This document shows positions 24,347 to 34,339 of a stretch of DNA of 64,000 bases, piece after piece; position 1 is the first letter of the stretch, and the number at the start of each line of letters is the position of its first letter. The DNA comes from Chitinophaga filiformis (GTDB lineage Bacteria; Bacteroidota; Bacteroidia; Chitinophagales; Chitinophagaceae), in assembly GCF_900102545.1 (NCBI RefSeq), contig NZ_FNBN01000011.1:142603-206602 (forward strand), given 5' to 3'. The position numbers and the translations under genes were made by a program. The notes beneath the pieces were generated by a model. The model searched no databases, had not been told where the DNA came from, and saw only the letters and a list, made by a program, of their open reading frames with translations.

Positions 24347-26038
24347 TTACCAGCCTGGATTTTGTTCAAGGGTCTTTCCGTTAGCGGTGTAAAAAGCTAC
24401 TTCCTTTGTTGGCAGTGGCTGCAGGTAATCTTTCGCCGGATCGAATTTCCTGTCTTTCTCCGCGATAAGAAATCCATTTGCATCGACCTTTGATAAATAG
24501 ACCGGATCACTGTAAGGCGCCCTGGTGGCCCAATCAGTGCCAGAGATCTTAATACCTTTTATATCCTGCAGTAATTCCGTTTCTGCTGTTTTCCATCGAC
24601 GGATATCATCATAACGGAATCCCTCTAACGCGAGTTCTACGGTACGTTCCCTGCGTAGTTCTGTACGCATGTCCAGGTGATTGCCGGCAACGAAAGCATT
24701 GGTGAGATGCGGCATATTTACCCTGTCCCGCAGCTTGTTTACAGACAGATCAAGGTCGTTGTCGCTGATAACGCCATTCTTTTCAAATACTGCTTCTGCA
24801 TAGATCAACAGCACTTCTGCGTAGCGGATCAGGTGGCGATCAAAATCAAACAGGCTGGCATCGCCAAGGCGGCCGGAGTTGTTAGCTACAGGATCTTCTG
24901 ACATATATTTATACAGGATATACCCTGTGTTAAAATTACGCTGTGGTTTATCCGGCCAGTTGGCCACCTTGGTTACCGGATAGAATACCCTGTTCGTTAA
25001 TGTACCAGGAATGATCATGGTCATGGTCATACGCGGGTCCCTGTCCTGGTATTCTGAAGTGAAAGTACTATAGCCATGAAAGACCGTACCGCTGGCTGTG
25101 ATGGGCAATCCGTTTTTATCAAGGTACATGTCTGCCAGTTTACGTGTTGGATTATAACCATCCTGGTCGTACATATAGGGCGCATCCTGTCCCAGGATGT
25201 TGCGGGCGAACCGCCGGTCCAGTATAGACTCTCTGGAATCATCACCAGGCTCCAGGAAAAGGTAACGATAGCTTTGTACCCCACTACCGGTATACAACTC
25301 GTAAACACCACCATTGATCACTTCACCGGCGCTGGCTATAGCCTTATCCAGGTATTGGGCAGCGCCTGTTTCCCCACGAAACTTCTCCCAGGTACCTTCA
25401 AAAAGAGCGACCCTGGCAGATAATGCAAGGGCTGCACCTTTGCTTATCCTGCCAATGTCCGGAGATGAGAGATCAGATTGTAAAGGCAGATCTTCTTTTG
25501 CTTCGTCCAGGTCTTTCAGGATCATGTCGGTTGTTGCCATACGGCTGGCGCGCGGTGTAAACAATTCAGCGTCGCCGGTTGACAATACTTTGGTAATAAG
25601 AGGAACGCCACCATATATTCTCAGCAATTTCCAGTAATACCAGGCCCTGAAAAATTTTGCTTCCGCTACATATCTTTTTATATCCGCATCCTGAGTTCCG
25701 GCGCCTTTTTCGATGATCTTATTGGCAGACCTTATATATCCATAGCTGGTGTTCCACTGGCCCGATGACTCTGAAGGCTGAAGGTTACCATTACTAACTG
25801 AATTGGGTACATTAAAGGCGATATCCGATTCCGTATCTTCTTCACCGAACCTGTCCAGACCATTATACAGGTTATTGGCAGCCAGTTTGAAGTCATTGCC
25901 CGTTTTCCAGAAAGTTGCATCTGTGATACTGTCCTGCGATACCAGATTCAGGTCCTTGTTACAGCCCCAGCAAATGACAGCGAACAGGAACAGGTATATC
26001 TTATAGTGTGAAAGTTCAAATTTCATAATGCGCTTCAT
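24347..26038 (-). CDS. SusD/RagB-family outer-membrane lipoprotein
   Basis: A 563-residue glycan-binding surface lipoprotein that caps the SusC channel. The lipoprotein signal peptide ends in 'LFLFAVICWGCNKD', with the lipidated Cys near residue 26. SusD landmarks are present: an N-terminal helical segment ('FKLAANNLYNGLDRF'), 'YVAEAKFFRAWYYWKLLRIYG' in part ('AKFFRAWYYWKLLRIYGG'), 'LRRERTVELALEGFRYDDIR' and the end 'EQNPGW'. Its ATG shares one base with the susC stop codon (TAATG at 26040-26036), so translation is coupled and the two proteins form one complex. Confidence 0.95.
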   Translation of the reverse strand: MKRIMKFELSHYKIYLFLFAVICWGCNKDLNLVSQDSITDATFWKTGNDFKLAANNLYNGLDRFGEEDTESDIAFNVPNSVSNGNLQPSESSGQWNTSYGYIRSANKIIEKGAGTQDADIKRYVAEAKFFRAWYYWKLLRIYGGVPLITKVLSTGDAELFTPRASRMATTDMILKDLDEAKEDLPLQSDLSSPDIGRISKGAALALSARVALFEGTWEKFRGETGAAQYLDKAIASAGEVINGGVYELYTGSGVQSYRYLFLEPGDDSRESILDRRFARNILGQDAPYMYDQDGYNPTRKLADMYLDKNGLPITASGTVFHGYSTFTSEYQDRDPRMTMTMIIPGTLTNRVFYPVTKVANWPDKPQRNFNTGYILYKYMSEDPVANNSGRLGDASLFDFDRHLIRYAEVLLIYAEAVFEKNGVISDNDLDLSVNKLRDRVNMPHLTNAFVAGNHLDMRTELRRERTVELALEGFRYDDIRRWKTAETELLQDIKGIKISGTDWATRAPYSDPVYLSKVDANGFLIAEKDRKFDPAKDYLQPLPTKEVAFYTANGKTLEQNPGW

Positions 26039-29000
26039 TAAAATTTTACATTTAAGCCCAGTGAATACACCTTATTGAAGGGATAGGTTCCCTCATTACG
26101 ATATCCGTCTTCCGGGTCGAAATTCCCGCCCAAAGTGCCCTTTGAAAGCGTAAAAAGATCCTGCCCGCTGAAGTAGATGCGGGCCGATTTGATCCCGGCC
26201 TTTTTCAGGATACTTCCGGGAATGTTGTATCCCAGCGTGATCACCTTAAACCGCAGGTAAGCCACATTCTGCAGCGTAAGGGCGGAGGCGCGGTAGTTAT
26301 AGTTCCTCACATCATCATATCCTAAATTGCCCGGCAGGTACCTGGGGTATTGGGCGTCCGGTCTTTCCGGCGACCATGTCTTGCCATAAAAGTATTCCAG
26401 GGAAGGCCAGAAGAACGTGTTAGGCTGGTTAATGGCGCCTTCATAGATGACGTTCCGTTTGCCAACACCCTGCAGGAAGATCTGCAGGTCAAAATTTTTG
26501 TAGCCTGCACTGAAATTGGCGGAATAAGTATAGCGGGGAGTAAGATTACCCAGGTAAACCATATCGCCAGACAAGCCTTTAGTTTTGTCACCAAATGCGG
26601 TCAGCTTCCCATCGCCATCCACATCCTTATACATTACATCCCCAATCGATATCCGGGAAGGGATGCCCTGGAGCTTCTTGTAATCGTTCAGCTGTTGCTC
26701 TGTTTTAATAATGCCCTCATACACATAACCGAAATAAGAATAAATAGGATATCCCTGTCTGAATTGGTTTAGTCCCTCGCCGTAGTTGTCCGTATTCCTC
26801 AACTCCACCAGTTTATTCTTACTATCGCTCAACTGCAGGGACACGCTGTACCTGAAATCATTTACCTGGTCCTTCCAGGTGATCATCATTTCAAAACCTT
26901 TGGTGTCTAGCTTACCCTGATTGGTGGAAGGTGGCGTAGCGCCGTACAACGCCGGTACAGCTACGTTTACGAGCATGTCGTTGTTGATCTTATTATAGTA
27001 ATCAAAGGAAAAGGAAAGCCTCGACCGTAAGGCAGCAAGGTCAATACCGATATTCCGGGTTTCTATGGTTTCCCAGGTCCTGGTAGACGATGCAGGATTG
27101 GCATTGGCGCCCGGCAGGCCGGCATTGGGCGAGCCTATGGGATAATTGCCATTGATAGTGATAAGTGGGATATAATCGTATAGTCCCAATCCCCCTATGT
27201 CCTGGTTGCCCATTTTACCGTAGGACAATCTCAGCTTCAACAGGTCGAATACATTCATCCTTTTGATGAATCTTTCCTCTGACAGGTTGTAGGCCACAGC
27301 AGCTGAAGGGAATACAGCGCTCCAGCGCTTTTCCGGCGAAAACTTGGAGCTTCCGTCTGCACGGGCAGTAAAGTCGACGATCAGTTTTTCCCTGAAGGTA
27401 TAGCTTAACCTGCCGAAGTAAGAGCCTAAGGCCTGGTTGTTCAGATACCCGGTAAAGTTTGCATAGGCAGCCTTGGTTCTATCTGCGAGGTTTAAGGTAA
27501 AGATGTCATTACTGATGAAATTATAACCATTGGTGGATTGTCCCTCACTCCTGGTTTGCTCCAGGGAGGCGCCGCCGGTAAAGTTAATGGCGTGATCCTG
27601 GCCGAATTTTTTATTGTAATCGAGGTAGGCCTGGTATAGCTTATTCAATAACTTATCATTGCTGTAATTCGCAGAATTTGGGGTATTACGCACGTCCTGT
27701 ATGCCTCCCTCCCAGTTATGGCGGGTAATGGTGCGATTGATCGTGCTGCCATTCTGGTAATCCATCCTTACCGCCGCCTGTCCGGTGAGCTTAAGACCAG
27801 GAATAACGGTATAGTCTATTTTAACATTTGCACCGAATCTGGATACGTTGCTCAATTGCCGGCCTCCTTCCTCCAGGTATTGTGCGGGACCTTCATAACC
27901 CTGGTAGCCGTAGAACTGTCCAACCTTATTGTAAACAGGCTGATACGGGAATTGCCTTGTCACATTAGTTAAGGCGCTTCCCAGCAAAGTAGGCGTAACC
28001 ACTGCCCTGTTGTCAAAATAAGAACGTGTTTCCACAGCAAAATGATCATTGAAACGAAGGTCATAATTGAGACGGAGATTATACCCGTTTGATTTATTTT
28101 CTCCGAATCGCACGATGCCATTATCGCGGTTGTAGCCGGCAGACAACAGATAACTGTTATTCTCTCCGCCACCGGAAACATTGATATTGTGCAATTGCTG
28201 CGTGGAGTTTTTGTAAATCACCTTATTCCAGTCGGTATAGCCGTAGAAACCGGGATAATTCGTCACACCATAATTCCAACCCGTGGGATCTGGCGGCGCA
28301 TTGGCAGCAATTTTATCAAATACTTCCTGGGAAAAGCCATTTATACCAACGTTGCGCAGTCCCTCATCCATAAATCTTGCAAATTCCATGGTATTCTGCA
28401 TTTTCCTCAGATAGGTAGGCGTTTTGTAGCCGACATTGGCGGTATAGGTGACAACAGGAGGACCTTTCTTACCACGTTTGGTAGTTACAATGATCACGCC
28501 GTTGGCCGCCCTTGCTCCATAAATGGCAGCAGCAGCGTCCTTTAAAACGGTTACTTCTGCAATGTCATTGGTATTGATGGTATTGATATCACCGGGAATA
28601 CCATCAATCAGCACTAAGGGAGCATTACCATTCACAGATGAATAACCTCTTACCTGGAAGCCATAGGTGGTGCTGCCTGGCTGACCGCTTGCCTTGGTGA
28701 TAGTAAGACCTGGTATGGTACCCTGCAAGGCGTCGTAACTGTTGTTTAGCGGTCTGCTTTCAAACACATCAGATTTTACGGTAGAGATAGCCCCAGTGAT
28801 GGCTCCTTTTGTTCTCGTTCCATAACCGACCACCACCACCGCGTCCAGCTTGGCATCTGTTCGGACCAGCTTTATCTGCAGTGTCGTCTGATTACCTACT
28901 GTTACTTTCTGCGGCTGGAAGCCAACATAAGACACTACAAGTACTGCATTGCTTCCCGGTACATCGAGAGAAAAGAAACCCTTTTCGTCTGTACTGACGC

Positions 29001-29493
29001 CTATGGCGGTTCCCTCAACAACTACAGATGCACCTATTAAAGGCTCAGTATTGGTTTCATCTGTGACGGTACCGCTTATTCTCAGCCGCTGTTCCCTGAG
29101 ATCATTGTTATTGTTCTCAGGCTGAGGAGCCGGGCGCGCCATGATCAGCACTGTTTTGTTTGAAATGGAATAGCTGACCGGCTGGTCTTTGAAACACCTG
29201 TCCAGCACTTCCCGCAGATTGGCGTTCTTTATTCTTAAGGTAACTGGTTTGACATTTTTAATTACCTCGTTGTTGTAGAGGAAATCGTAATCTGTTTGCT
29301 TTCTGAGTTCGGCAATCACTTCTGAGAACCTGGCATTGTTAACGTTAACAGAGATCTTTTGTGCAAACGTCTCTGCCTTTAACTGAATGACAGCTACAAC
29401 TATTAAAATGGCGGTTAGCTTCATTTTTAAATGGAAATTAGACCAGGCATGAGAATGCCTCCTGAACAGTAATTCAGTGAATTTTTTATACAT
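26038..29493 (-). CDS. SusC/RagA TonB-dependent transducer
   Basis: A complete SusC protein of 1151 residues. A long N-terminal extension precedes the hydrophobic signal core ('MKLTAILIVVAVIQLKAETF'). The STN domain (about 45-115, 'FSEVIAELRKQTDYDFLYNN') is followed by the carboxypeptidase-like domain ('GTVTDETNTEPLIGASVVVE'), plug ('VTVLKDAAAAIYGARAANG') and a barrel ending in 'VYSLGLNVKF', a typical C-terminal aromatic. The STN domain predicts transmembrane signalling through the FecR protein encoded 200 bp upstream. Import runs together with the overlapping susD product. Confidence 0.96.
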   Translation of the reverse strand: MYKKFTELLFRRHSHAWSNFHLKMKLTAILIVVAVIQLKAETFAQKISVNVNNARFSEVIAELRKQTDYDFLYNNEVIKNVKPVTLRIKNANLREVLDRCFKDQPVSYSISNKTVLIMARPAPQPENNNNDLREQRLRISGTVTDETNTEPLIGASVVVEGTAIGVSTDEKGFFSLDVPGSNAVLVVSYVGFQPQKVTVGNQTTLQIKLVRTDAKLDAVVVVGYGTRTKGAITGAISTVKSDVFESRPLNNSYDALQGTIPGLTITKASGQPGSTTYGFQVRGYSSVNGNAPLVLIDGIPGDINTINTNDIAEVTVLKDAAAAIYGARAANGVIIVTTKRGKKGPPVVTYTANVGYKTPTYLRKMQNTMEFARFMDEGLRNVGINGFSQEVFDKIAANAPPDPTGWNYGVTNYPGFYGYTDWNKVIYKNSTQQLHNINVSGGGENNSYLLSAGYNRDNGIVRFGENKSNGYNLRLNYDLRFNDHFAVETRSYFDNRAVVTPTLLGSALTNVTRQFPYQPVYNKVGQFYGYQGYEGPAQYLEEGGRQLSNVSRFGANVKIDYTVIPGLKLTGQAAVRMDYQNGSTINRTITRHNWEGGIQDVRNTPNSANYSNDKLLNKLYQAYLDYNKKFGQDHAINFTGGASLEQTRSEGQSTNGYNFISNDIFTLNLADRTKAAYANFTGYLNNQALGSYFGRLSYTFREKLIVDFTARADGSSKFSPEKRWSAVFPSAAVAYNLSEERFIKRMNVFDLLKLRLSYGKMGNQDIGGLGLYDYIPLITINGNYPIGSPNAGLPGANANPASSTRTWETIETRNIGIDLAALRSRLSFSFDYYNKINNDMLVNVAVPALYGATPPSTNQGKLDTKGFEMMITWKDQVNDFRYSVSLQLSDSKNKLVELRNTDNYGEGLNQFRQGYPIYSYFGYVYEGIIKTEQQLNDYKKLQGIPSRISIGDVMYKDVDGDGKLTAFGDKTKGLSGDMVYLGNLTPRYTYSANFSAGYKNFDLQIFLQGVGKRNVIYEGAINQPNTFFWPSLEYFYGKTWSPERPDAQYPRYLPGNLGYDDVRNYNYRASALTLQNVAYLRFKVITLGYNIPGSILKKAGIKSARIYFSGQDLFTLSKGTLGGNFDPEDGYRNEGTYPFNKVYSLGLNVKF

Positions 29494-29693
29494 TTGGTTG
29501 TCAGGTTTTTGTTAATGTTTTGATACAGCGTTAATCAGGATGCCTGGCATATAACCAGGGACGCTTCCGACGTTCCTGGTTTTCCCGGCTATCCGACGTG
29601 GAAATGTGTTAGTTCTGTTTTTTCAATATTGTTTCGTTTTTAGGTGATTTATTAATTGTTGCGGTATTCAAATTTGAATTTCATAGATGATCA

Positions 29694-30848
29694 TTACTTC
29701 CCCTGTGTTGTCACGATCACTTTCCCGGGAAAGAGCTCAAAATGCACATGCCCGATCCGTTCCAGGTTTGTAAGTATTTCCGGCATATAGGAAGCCCGTG
29801 AAAAAGTACCGCCAAATCTTTCATTGCTCAATGGGCCCTTGTATTCGATATCTACATCGTACCACCTGCTTATTATTTTCATAATGCTTGTTATATCCTG
29901 GTCGTCAAACAGGAAATAACCGTTCTTCCAGGAAATGGCATCTTCCGCATGTACAGGCAGGATATCCAGTTGTTTGCCAGAATGCATGGTCCTCGCTTGT
30001 TGTCCGGGCTTCAGCACACCCGCAATACCTGATGTTGTATTGGTTACTTTCACACTACCGGTTAACAAGGTGGTGCTGATATCGGGATCATCCGGATAGG
30101 CTTTCACATTGAAATGGGTACCCAATACAGTGATCTCCTGTTTGGTGGTATGCACTCTAAACGGCAGTCCTTCCTGCTGAGCCACTTCAAAATAGGCTTC
30201 ACCATTTACCGTTACGCTCCGCTCCTTTCCATTAAAGGCAACCGGATAAGTGATAGAAGATGCTGCATTAAGCCAGACCTGTGTACCGTCAGATAATGTA
30301 AGATGATATTGCCCGCCCCTGGGAGAAGATAAGGTATTCAGCGTAGGAGCCGTAACTGCCTGTTTTTGAGGATGGCCATATACCAGTTCACCATCTCCCG
30401 TTTTGTTGATAGCAACCGACGCATCTTCCGCCAGTTTCCCGTTTTGCGCATCCGTTAATATAATCTGCTGACCATTGGATAAAGTCAGCGTAGCCCGGTT
30501 GCCACCCGGCTTAAATTCATCCGCCTGGTTCCTTGTCGCAAGCATTTTCGTAGTGTCAGGCTTTCTACCTGAACCAACAACCAGGTAATACAGGGAGATC
30601 CCCAACAGCAAAAGTACTGCCGCTGCGGCAGCCAGCCGTTTCAACCGATGCCTGCGAACAGGCGCGGCATCCTGCAGGTGCAAAGATTGCCATACTTCGC
30701 TCTTAAGTGTCTCCAGCTCTTCGGCGGAGACATCCAGTGGCTCCGGACGCCATTGCAGGTAACAGGTTTCCAGTAAGGCCAGCTCCTCGTCTGTAATGAC
30801 GCCCTTTTTATATTTCTCCAGTAGTTCCTTAATCTCCGGTGCTTGCAT
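29694..30848 (-). CDS. FecR-family anti-sigma factor
   Basis: A 384-residue inner-membrane anti-sigma factor with an N-terminal sigma-binding region (1-85), a membrane span at about 87-110 ('RLAAAAAVLLLLGISLYYLV'), a FecR core ('GGQYHLTLSDGTQVWLNAAS', 'RSVTVNGEAYFEVAQQEG') and a C-terminal domain ending 'HVHFELFPGKVIVTTQGK'. It is divergently oriented to its presumed sigma factor at 31059 (210-bp spacer) and precedes susC by 200 bp. Confidence 0.95.
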   Translation of the reverse strand: MQAPEIKELLEKYKKGVITDEELALLETCYLQWRPEPLDVSAEELETLKSEVWQSLHLQDAAPVRRHRLKRLAAAAAVLLLLGISLYYLVVGSGRKPDTTKMLATRNQADEFKPGGNRATLTLSNGQQIILTDAQNGKLAEDASVAINKTGDGELVYGHPQKQAVTAPTLNTLSSPRGGQYHLTLSDGTQVWLNAASSITYPVAFNGKERSVTVNGEAYFEVAQQEGLPFRVHTTKQEITVLGTHFNVKAYPDDPDISTTLLTGSVKVTNTTSGIAGVLKPGQQARTMHSGKQLDILPVHAEDAISWKNGYFLFDDQDITSIMKIISRWYDVDIEYKGPLSNERFGGTFSRASYMPEILTNLERIGHVHFELFPGKVIVTTQGK

Positions 30849-31058
30849 AGAAAATATTCCGTGTTGTTATTGTATAGACAGGGAACAAGGGGGTAAGGGG
30901 GGTAAAAAAATAAAAATTATTTTAGCGGGGTAATTATTATAATTACAGTCAGATAGTACTACCGAATGCCAAGGGGGTTATATTTACAAGCAGGTGCCGG
31001 ATTGATACCAATAAACCATTATATAGTTTTAAATAGCTAAATCTTCCATTTCCACGAG

Positions 31059-31748
31059 ATGAGAGTAATCATGGCTGAATATGATAGCATGAACGATTTC
31101 GAATTGGTTAATTTGATCAAGTCCGGCAATAAACATGCTTTCGCCGAAATATATGAACGTTATTTTGACGTGCTCTATTTACACGCCTATCACCGGTTAC
31201 GGGACAAGGATGAAGCCAAAGATCTTGTTCAGGAATTATTCTCTTATCTATGGAGCCACCGGGAAAGTCTTCATCTAACTTCCAATTTCTCTAACTACCT
31301 CTACACATCTGTAAGAAATAGAGTACTGAATATCCTTGCTCATAAATACGTTGAAGACAAGTTCCTCTCATCGCTGCACCATGCTGAGAGCAATGTGGAA
31401 GCCATTACTGATCACCTGGCACGGGAACGTCAGCTGGCCATGATCATAGAAAAGGAGATACAATCGTTACCCCCCAGGATGCGGCACGTATTTGAGTTAA
31501 GCCGGAAGGCAAACCTGTCGTATAAGGAGATAGCGGCAAGACTGGAGTTAAGCGAGCAGTCTGTAAGGAGTCATGTAAAGGGAGCCTTAAGGTTGTTACG
31601 GACGAGGTTGGGCCTGTGGATATATTTATCTGTGATTATCAGCACCACACCTGTTACAGCATCCGGTGCTGATATGAGATTGCCATCCTATATGAATATT
31701 ACTAATTTGAGCTTACACCCCTTCCCTTTTCTATTCTTCTTCATCTGA
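31059..31748 (+). CDS. ECF RNA polymerase sigma factor (FecI-like)
   Basis: A 229-residue ECF sigma factor. Region 2 ('FAEIYERYFDVLYLHAYHRL', 'EAKDLVQELFSYLWSHRESL') and region 4 ('LSYKEIAARLELSEQSVRSH') are intact. A second ATG at 31071 is a possible start. The protein has an unusually long C-terminal tail of about 45 residues after region 4, with two hydrophobic stretches ('LGLWIYLSVIISTTPVTASG' and 'HPFPFLFFFI'). The last 18 bp overlap the convergent HTH gene. It should activate the fecR-susC-susD-enzyme genes that run the other way. Confidence 0.94.
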   Translation: MRVIMAEYDSMNDFELVNLIKSGNKHAFAEIYERYFDVLYLHAYHRLRDKDEAKDLVQELFSYLWSHRESLHLTSNFSNYLYTSVRNRVLNILAHKYVEDKFLSSLHHAESNVEAITDHLARERQLAMIIEKEIQSLPPRMRHVFELSRKANLSYKEIAARLELSEQSVRSHVKGALRLLRTRLGLWIYLSVIISTTPVTASGADMRLPSYMNITNLSLHPFPFLFFFI

Positions 31749-32015
31749 ATCCGGCTCATCAAATTCATCAGAAAGGATTACACACTCGATGTATAGTGTG
31801 CCAATATACTGCTTGAATTTCTTCCGCATCAGGTCGAAAATTTCAGCTGGTGCTTTGTCCTTTTTATAGTACAGTCTGAATGTGTCTATCGGGATATCTA
31901 GTTCCGCAGCGATATCCGTATCGGTCAAAGTTTTACCCGCATCTTGCGCCCGCTCTATTAGTCTGTCGATAGTTGCAGGAAATACCTCACGTACATTCTC
32001 TTTTTTTTTCCTCAT
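31731..32015 (-). CDS. Small HTH-like protein
   Basis: About 94 residues from the ATG at 32015. A frame with ten more residues opens at 32045. A basic N-terminus is followed by a helix-turn-helix-like segment ('TLTDTDIAAELDIPIDTFRL') and 'KAPAEIFDLMRKKFKQYIG', and the protein ends in an acidic tail ('SDEFDEPDSDEEE'). The segment resembles small repressor-type HTH proteins, but the family is uncertain. It overlaps the convergent sigma gene by 18 bp, unusual but compatible with two real genes. Confidence 0.6.
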   Translation of the reverse strand: MRKKKENVREVFPATIDRLIERAQDAGKTLTDTDIAAELDIPIDTFRLYYKKDKAPAEIFDLMRKKFKQYIGTLYIECVILSDEFDEPDSDEEE

Positions 32016-32045
32016 TTTCAACGGTTTGCTTAGAATTTCGAACAC

Positions 32046-32445
32046 TCAGAATATCAGCTCGCATCGCCTTACTGATATGTCAGCTTCGCCGTTAAAAGTA
32101 ATTAAAACCGCGAAAAATGCAGCCGAAATTTTCAAGAACGGTATTTATGAACGCTTCAGGCCCTCGTTTGCTACCCTTGCTGAGAAATTGATACCCTTCA
32201 AGAGCCTTTTACCTGCCACTTCACTTATCCGAATAGGTGGGTCGCAGTCACCATTCCAAAATATAAAATAATAAGACAATCAGGCACATAAAAAGTCGCA
32301 CAGCAAGTTCGTTATGAAAAACCACCTGTTTTTTAACTAAAGTTAAAAAACAAAGAATTGAAAGCAGGCATGAAGGATAAGCGGTTATAAATGCATGGTT
32401 TTATAGTTAAAACTTATTCCCTATATTGCCGTATAATCGAACCCA
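32046..32445. other. Intergenic region with weak small ORF
   Basis: A 64-codon plus-strand frame (ATG at 32077, end 32271) has moderately protein-like composition ('NAAEIFKNGIYERFRPSFAT') but no recognisable domain. It continues a longer frame that is only a shadow of the HTH gene. It may be a small or relic gene. Otherwise I see nothing apart from the presumed promoter of the ankyrin gene. Confidence 0.3.
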
Positions 32446-33558
32446 ATGTCCCTATTTAGCAGATTTTTCGGAAAAAAAGATACCCCCATCCAGGAAGAAA
32501 ATCCGTTACCGTGGATAGCGCCTGAAGACAATCCCTGGCAAATAAAACTATTAGATCTGCGGCCTGTTGCTGATACAATGCTCTCTACGTCAAAAGATCC
32601 CCAGATGGCGCAGAATGCGGTTTCTTATAGCTCGGAAGATGGTATTGTATTTCTCGGGCAAGCGCCGTTAATACCGGTGGACATGCCGGCAAATCTTACA
32701 TTTCCGGTAGATGAACAGTTATATCCAGGCGTGTTGTTTACTCCGGAGGTCATGGAACACAAATGGGCTATTTACTTCCATGATGACAAGCTGATATTTG
32801 TGAGAAGCTGGACGCGTCAGGTACACGTGATTGCCCATACCAGACAGGAAAACGGGGTTCTTATTGTCGAAAAGATACGGGGTAGCTTTAACGAAGAAAA
32901 GCCCGCACATACCCTATCGATCGTGCAATTTCTGATGACAGGCTATGTGCGGAACCAGATCGTCCCTGCTCCTTTGCCGGAAGACATGAAAGATAGTACA
33001 CGTGCGGCAGCGATGTGGAGCTTTTCGATGTTTGGCAAGGTGGCGAAGATCGGTGTGTTTGATGAGCAATTCAGGGCACAATCTGAAGTACCTATACGTT
33101 CGCATACAATGCTTCATATAGCCACTGCAAGAGGCGATCTGGCAGCTATTAACGATCTCCACCGGAAAGGTTACAATCTGAATGCATGTGCCGGCGACGG
33201 CTTGACGGTGCTCCATTGGAGTTCGGCCGCCGATGATACAGCAGTCATGGAGCATTTACTGTCATTAGGCGCTAACCCTGATGCCCGTTCCGTAGAAGGT
33301 GCGACTACATTGATGAATGCCGTGCAATCTGACAGACTGGATGTATTGCAAATATTGATAAAAGCGGGTGCGGATATAAATGCACAGGATAATCGTGGAT
33401 TCACCGCCTTGCATCGTGCAGCTGAAATGGGACATCTGGAAGTAGCTAAAGCACTGCTGGCTGCAGGTGCAGATAAGCATGTCGTTGCACAGGGCCATAC
33501 GCCCATTTCACTGGCAGAAGCCCGTCAGGTGACGGCGATGATACAACTATTGAAATAA
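32446..33558 (+). CDS. Ankyrin-repeat protein
   Basis: A 370-residue cytoplasmic protein. The N-terminal about 210 residues form an unrecognised domain. The C-terminal about 140 residues hold four ankyrin repeats with typical consensus ('GLTVLHWSSAADDTAVMEHL', 'LLSLGANPDARSVEGATTLM', 'GFTALHRAAEMGHLEVAKAL'). Ankyrin repeats mediate protein contact. It is a single gene ending at the terminator at 33569. It has no signal peptide, so an intracellular target is likely. Confidence 0.85.
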   Translation: MSLFSRFFGKKDTPIQEENPLPWIAPEDNPWQIKLLDLRPVADTMLSTSKDPQMAQNAVSYSSEDGIVFLGQAPLIPVDMPANLTFPVDEQLYPGVLFTPEVMEHKWAIYFHDDKLIFVRSWTRQVHVIAHTRQENGVLIVEKIRGSFNEEKPAHTLSIVQFLMTGYVRNQIVPAPLPEDMKDSTRAAAMWSFSMFGKVAKIGVFDEQFRAQSEVPIRSHTMLHIATARGDLAAINDLHRKGYNLNACAGDGLTVLHWSSAADDTAVMEHLLSLGANPDARSVEGATTLMNAVQSDRLDVLQILIKAGADINAQDNRGFTALHRAAEMGHLEVAKALLAAGADKHVVAQGHTPISLAEARQVTAMIQLLK

Positions 33559-33568
33559 ATGAATCAGG

Positions 33569-33593
33569 AAGCCGGAGATCGTATTTCCGGCTT
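33569..33593. terminator. Terminator between convergent genes
   Basis: AAGCCGGA pairs with TCCGGCTT around a 9-base loop. It lies 11 bp behind the ankyrin gene and before the end of the reductase gene on the other strand. Confidence 0.7.
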
Positions 33594-33625
33594 GTTTGCT
33601 TTACTCTTTTCTGAGTCGTGCGAAC

Positions 33626-34201
33626 CTATGATTTGCTGTAAGTATGTGCTGTAATTCCTCCCGGAAAAGCCTTAACATCGACCAATTTCAGATCCAGCGG
33701 CTGTGCAACACCATTGAAGATCGCCTGCCCCTCTCCCAACACCACAGGATGAGTCACCAAAACGTATTCGTCTATAAGACCTGTCGCTATCAGATTCCGC
33801 ATAAATCCGGCTCCCCCGAGCGCACAGATGGGTTTTCCCGGCTCTGATTTGAGCTTCTTTATCTCTTCAGCAAGATCTCCGTTGAAAACCTGTGCCTCAG
33901 CCCAGGAAGTTGCGGCGGGCACACTGGGTAAATCGATGCCTTTAAATCCTTTTTGGGTAAAGAGTGCCTTGGGGATCTCGTTCATCGGCGCGGCAAAAGG
34001 CCCGGTTGCAGTCGGCCAGTAAGGAGCCATCATCTCAAACGACTTACGGCCCATGATAATCAGGCCTGCTTCCCGCATTTGCCCGACAACCCAGTCCCGC
34101 GAGGTTTCATCCGAGGATCTGAAGATCCAATCGTTCTCCCCATTGGGACCACCAACAAAACCGTCGACAGACATCGACATCTTCATAATTAGCTTGCGCA
34201 T
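33626..34201 (-). CDS. Dihydrofolate-reductase-like (RibD C-terminal) protein
   Basis: A 191-residue protein of the RibD_C / dihydrofolate reductase superfamily, which are NADPH-dependent reductases. It shows the N-terminal strand 'KMSMSVDGFVGGPNGENDW', 'LIIMGRKSFEMMAPYW' (NADPH-site helix), 'ICALGGAGFMRNLIATGLID' and 'EYVLVTHPVVLGEGQAIF'. Length is normal for the stand-alone family of about 180-190 residues. These proteins are mostly of unknown substrate and not true folate enzymes. It is a single gene, divergent from the GH43 gene. Confidence 0.9.
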   Translation of the reverse strand: MRKLIMKMSMSVDGFVGGPNGENDWIFRSSDETSRDWVVGQMREAGLIIMGRKSFEMMAPYWPTATGPFAAPMNEIPKALFTQKGFKGIDLPSVPAATSWAEAQVFNGDLAEEIKKLKSEPGKPICALGGAGFMRNLIATGLIDEYVLVTHPVVLGEGQAIFNGVAQPLDLKLVDVKAFPGGITAHTYSKS

Positions 34202-34339
34202 AGTTCAATAATTTGTTTCTCAAAACTAAGGCGCTATGGTTGAATGGAGAGCTGCCAAATGAGACATTCTAAGGGGGGAATTGCGACTGGTTTGCGAGGT
34301 AGATGAAAAATTACATTGATCATGCTATCTTTAACAGGT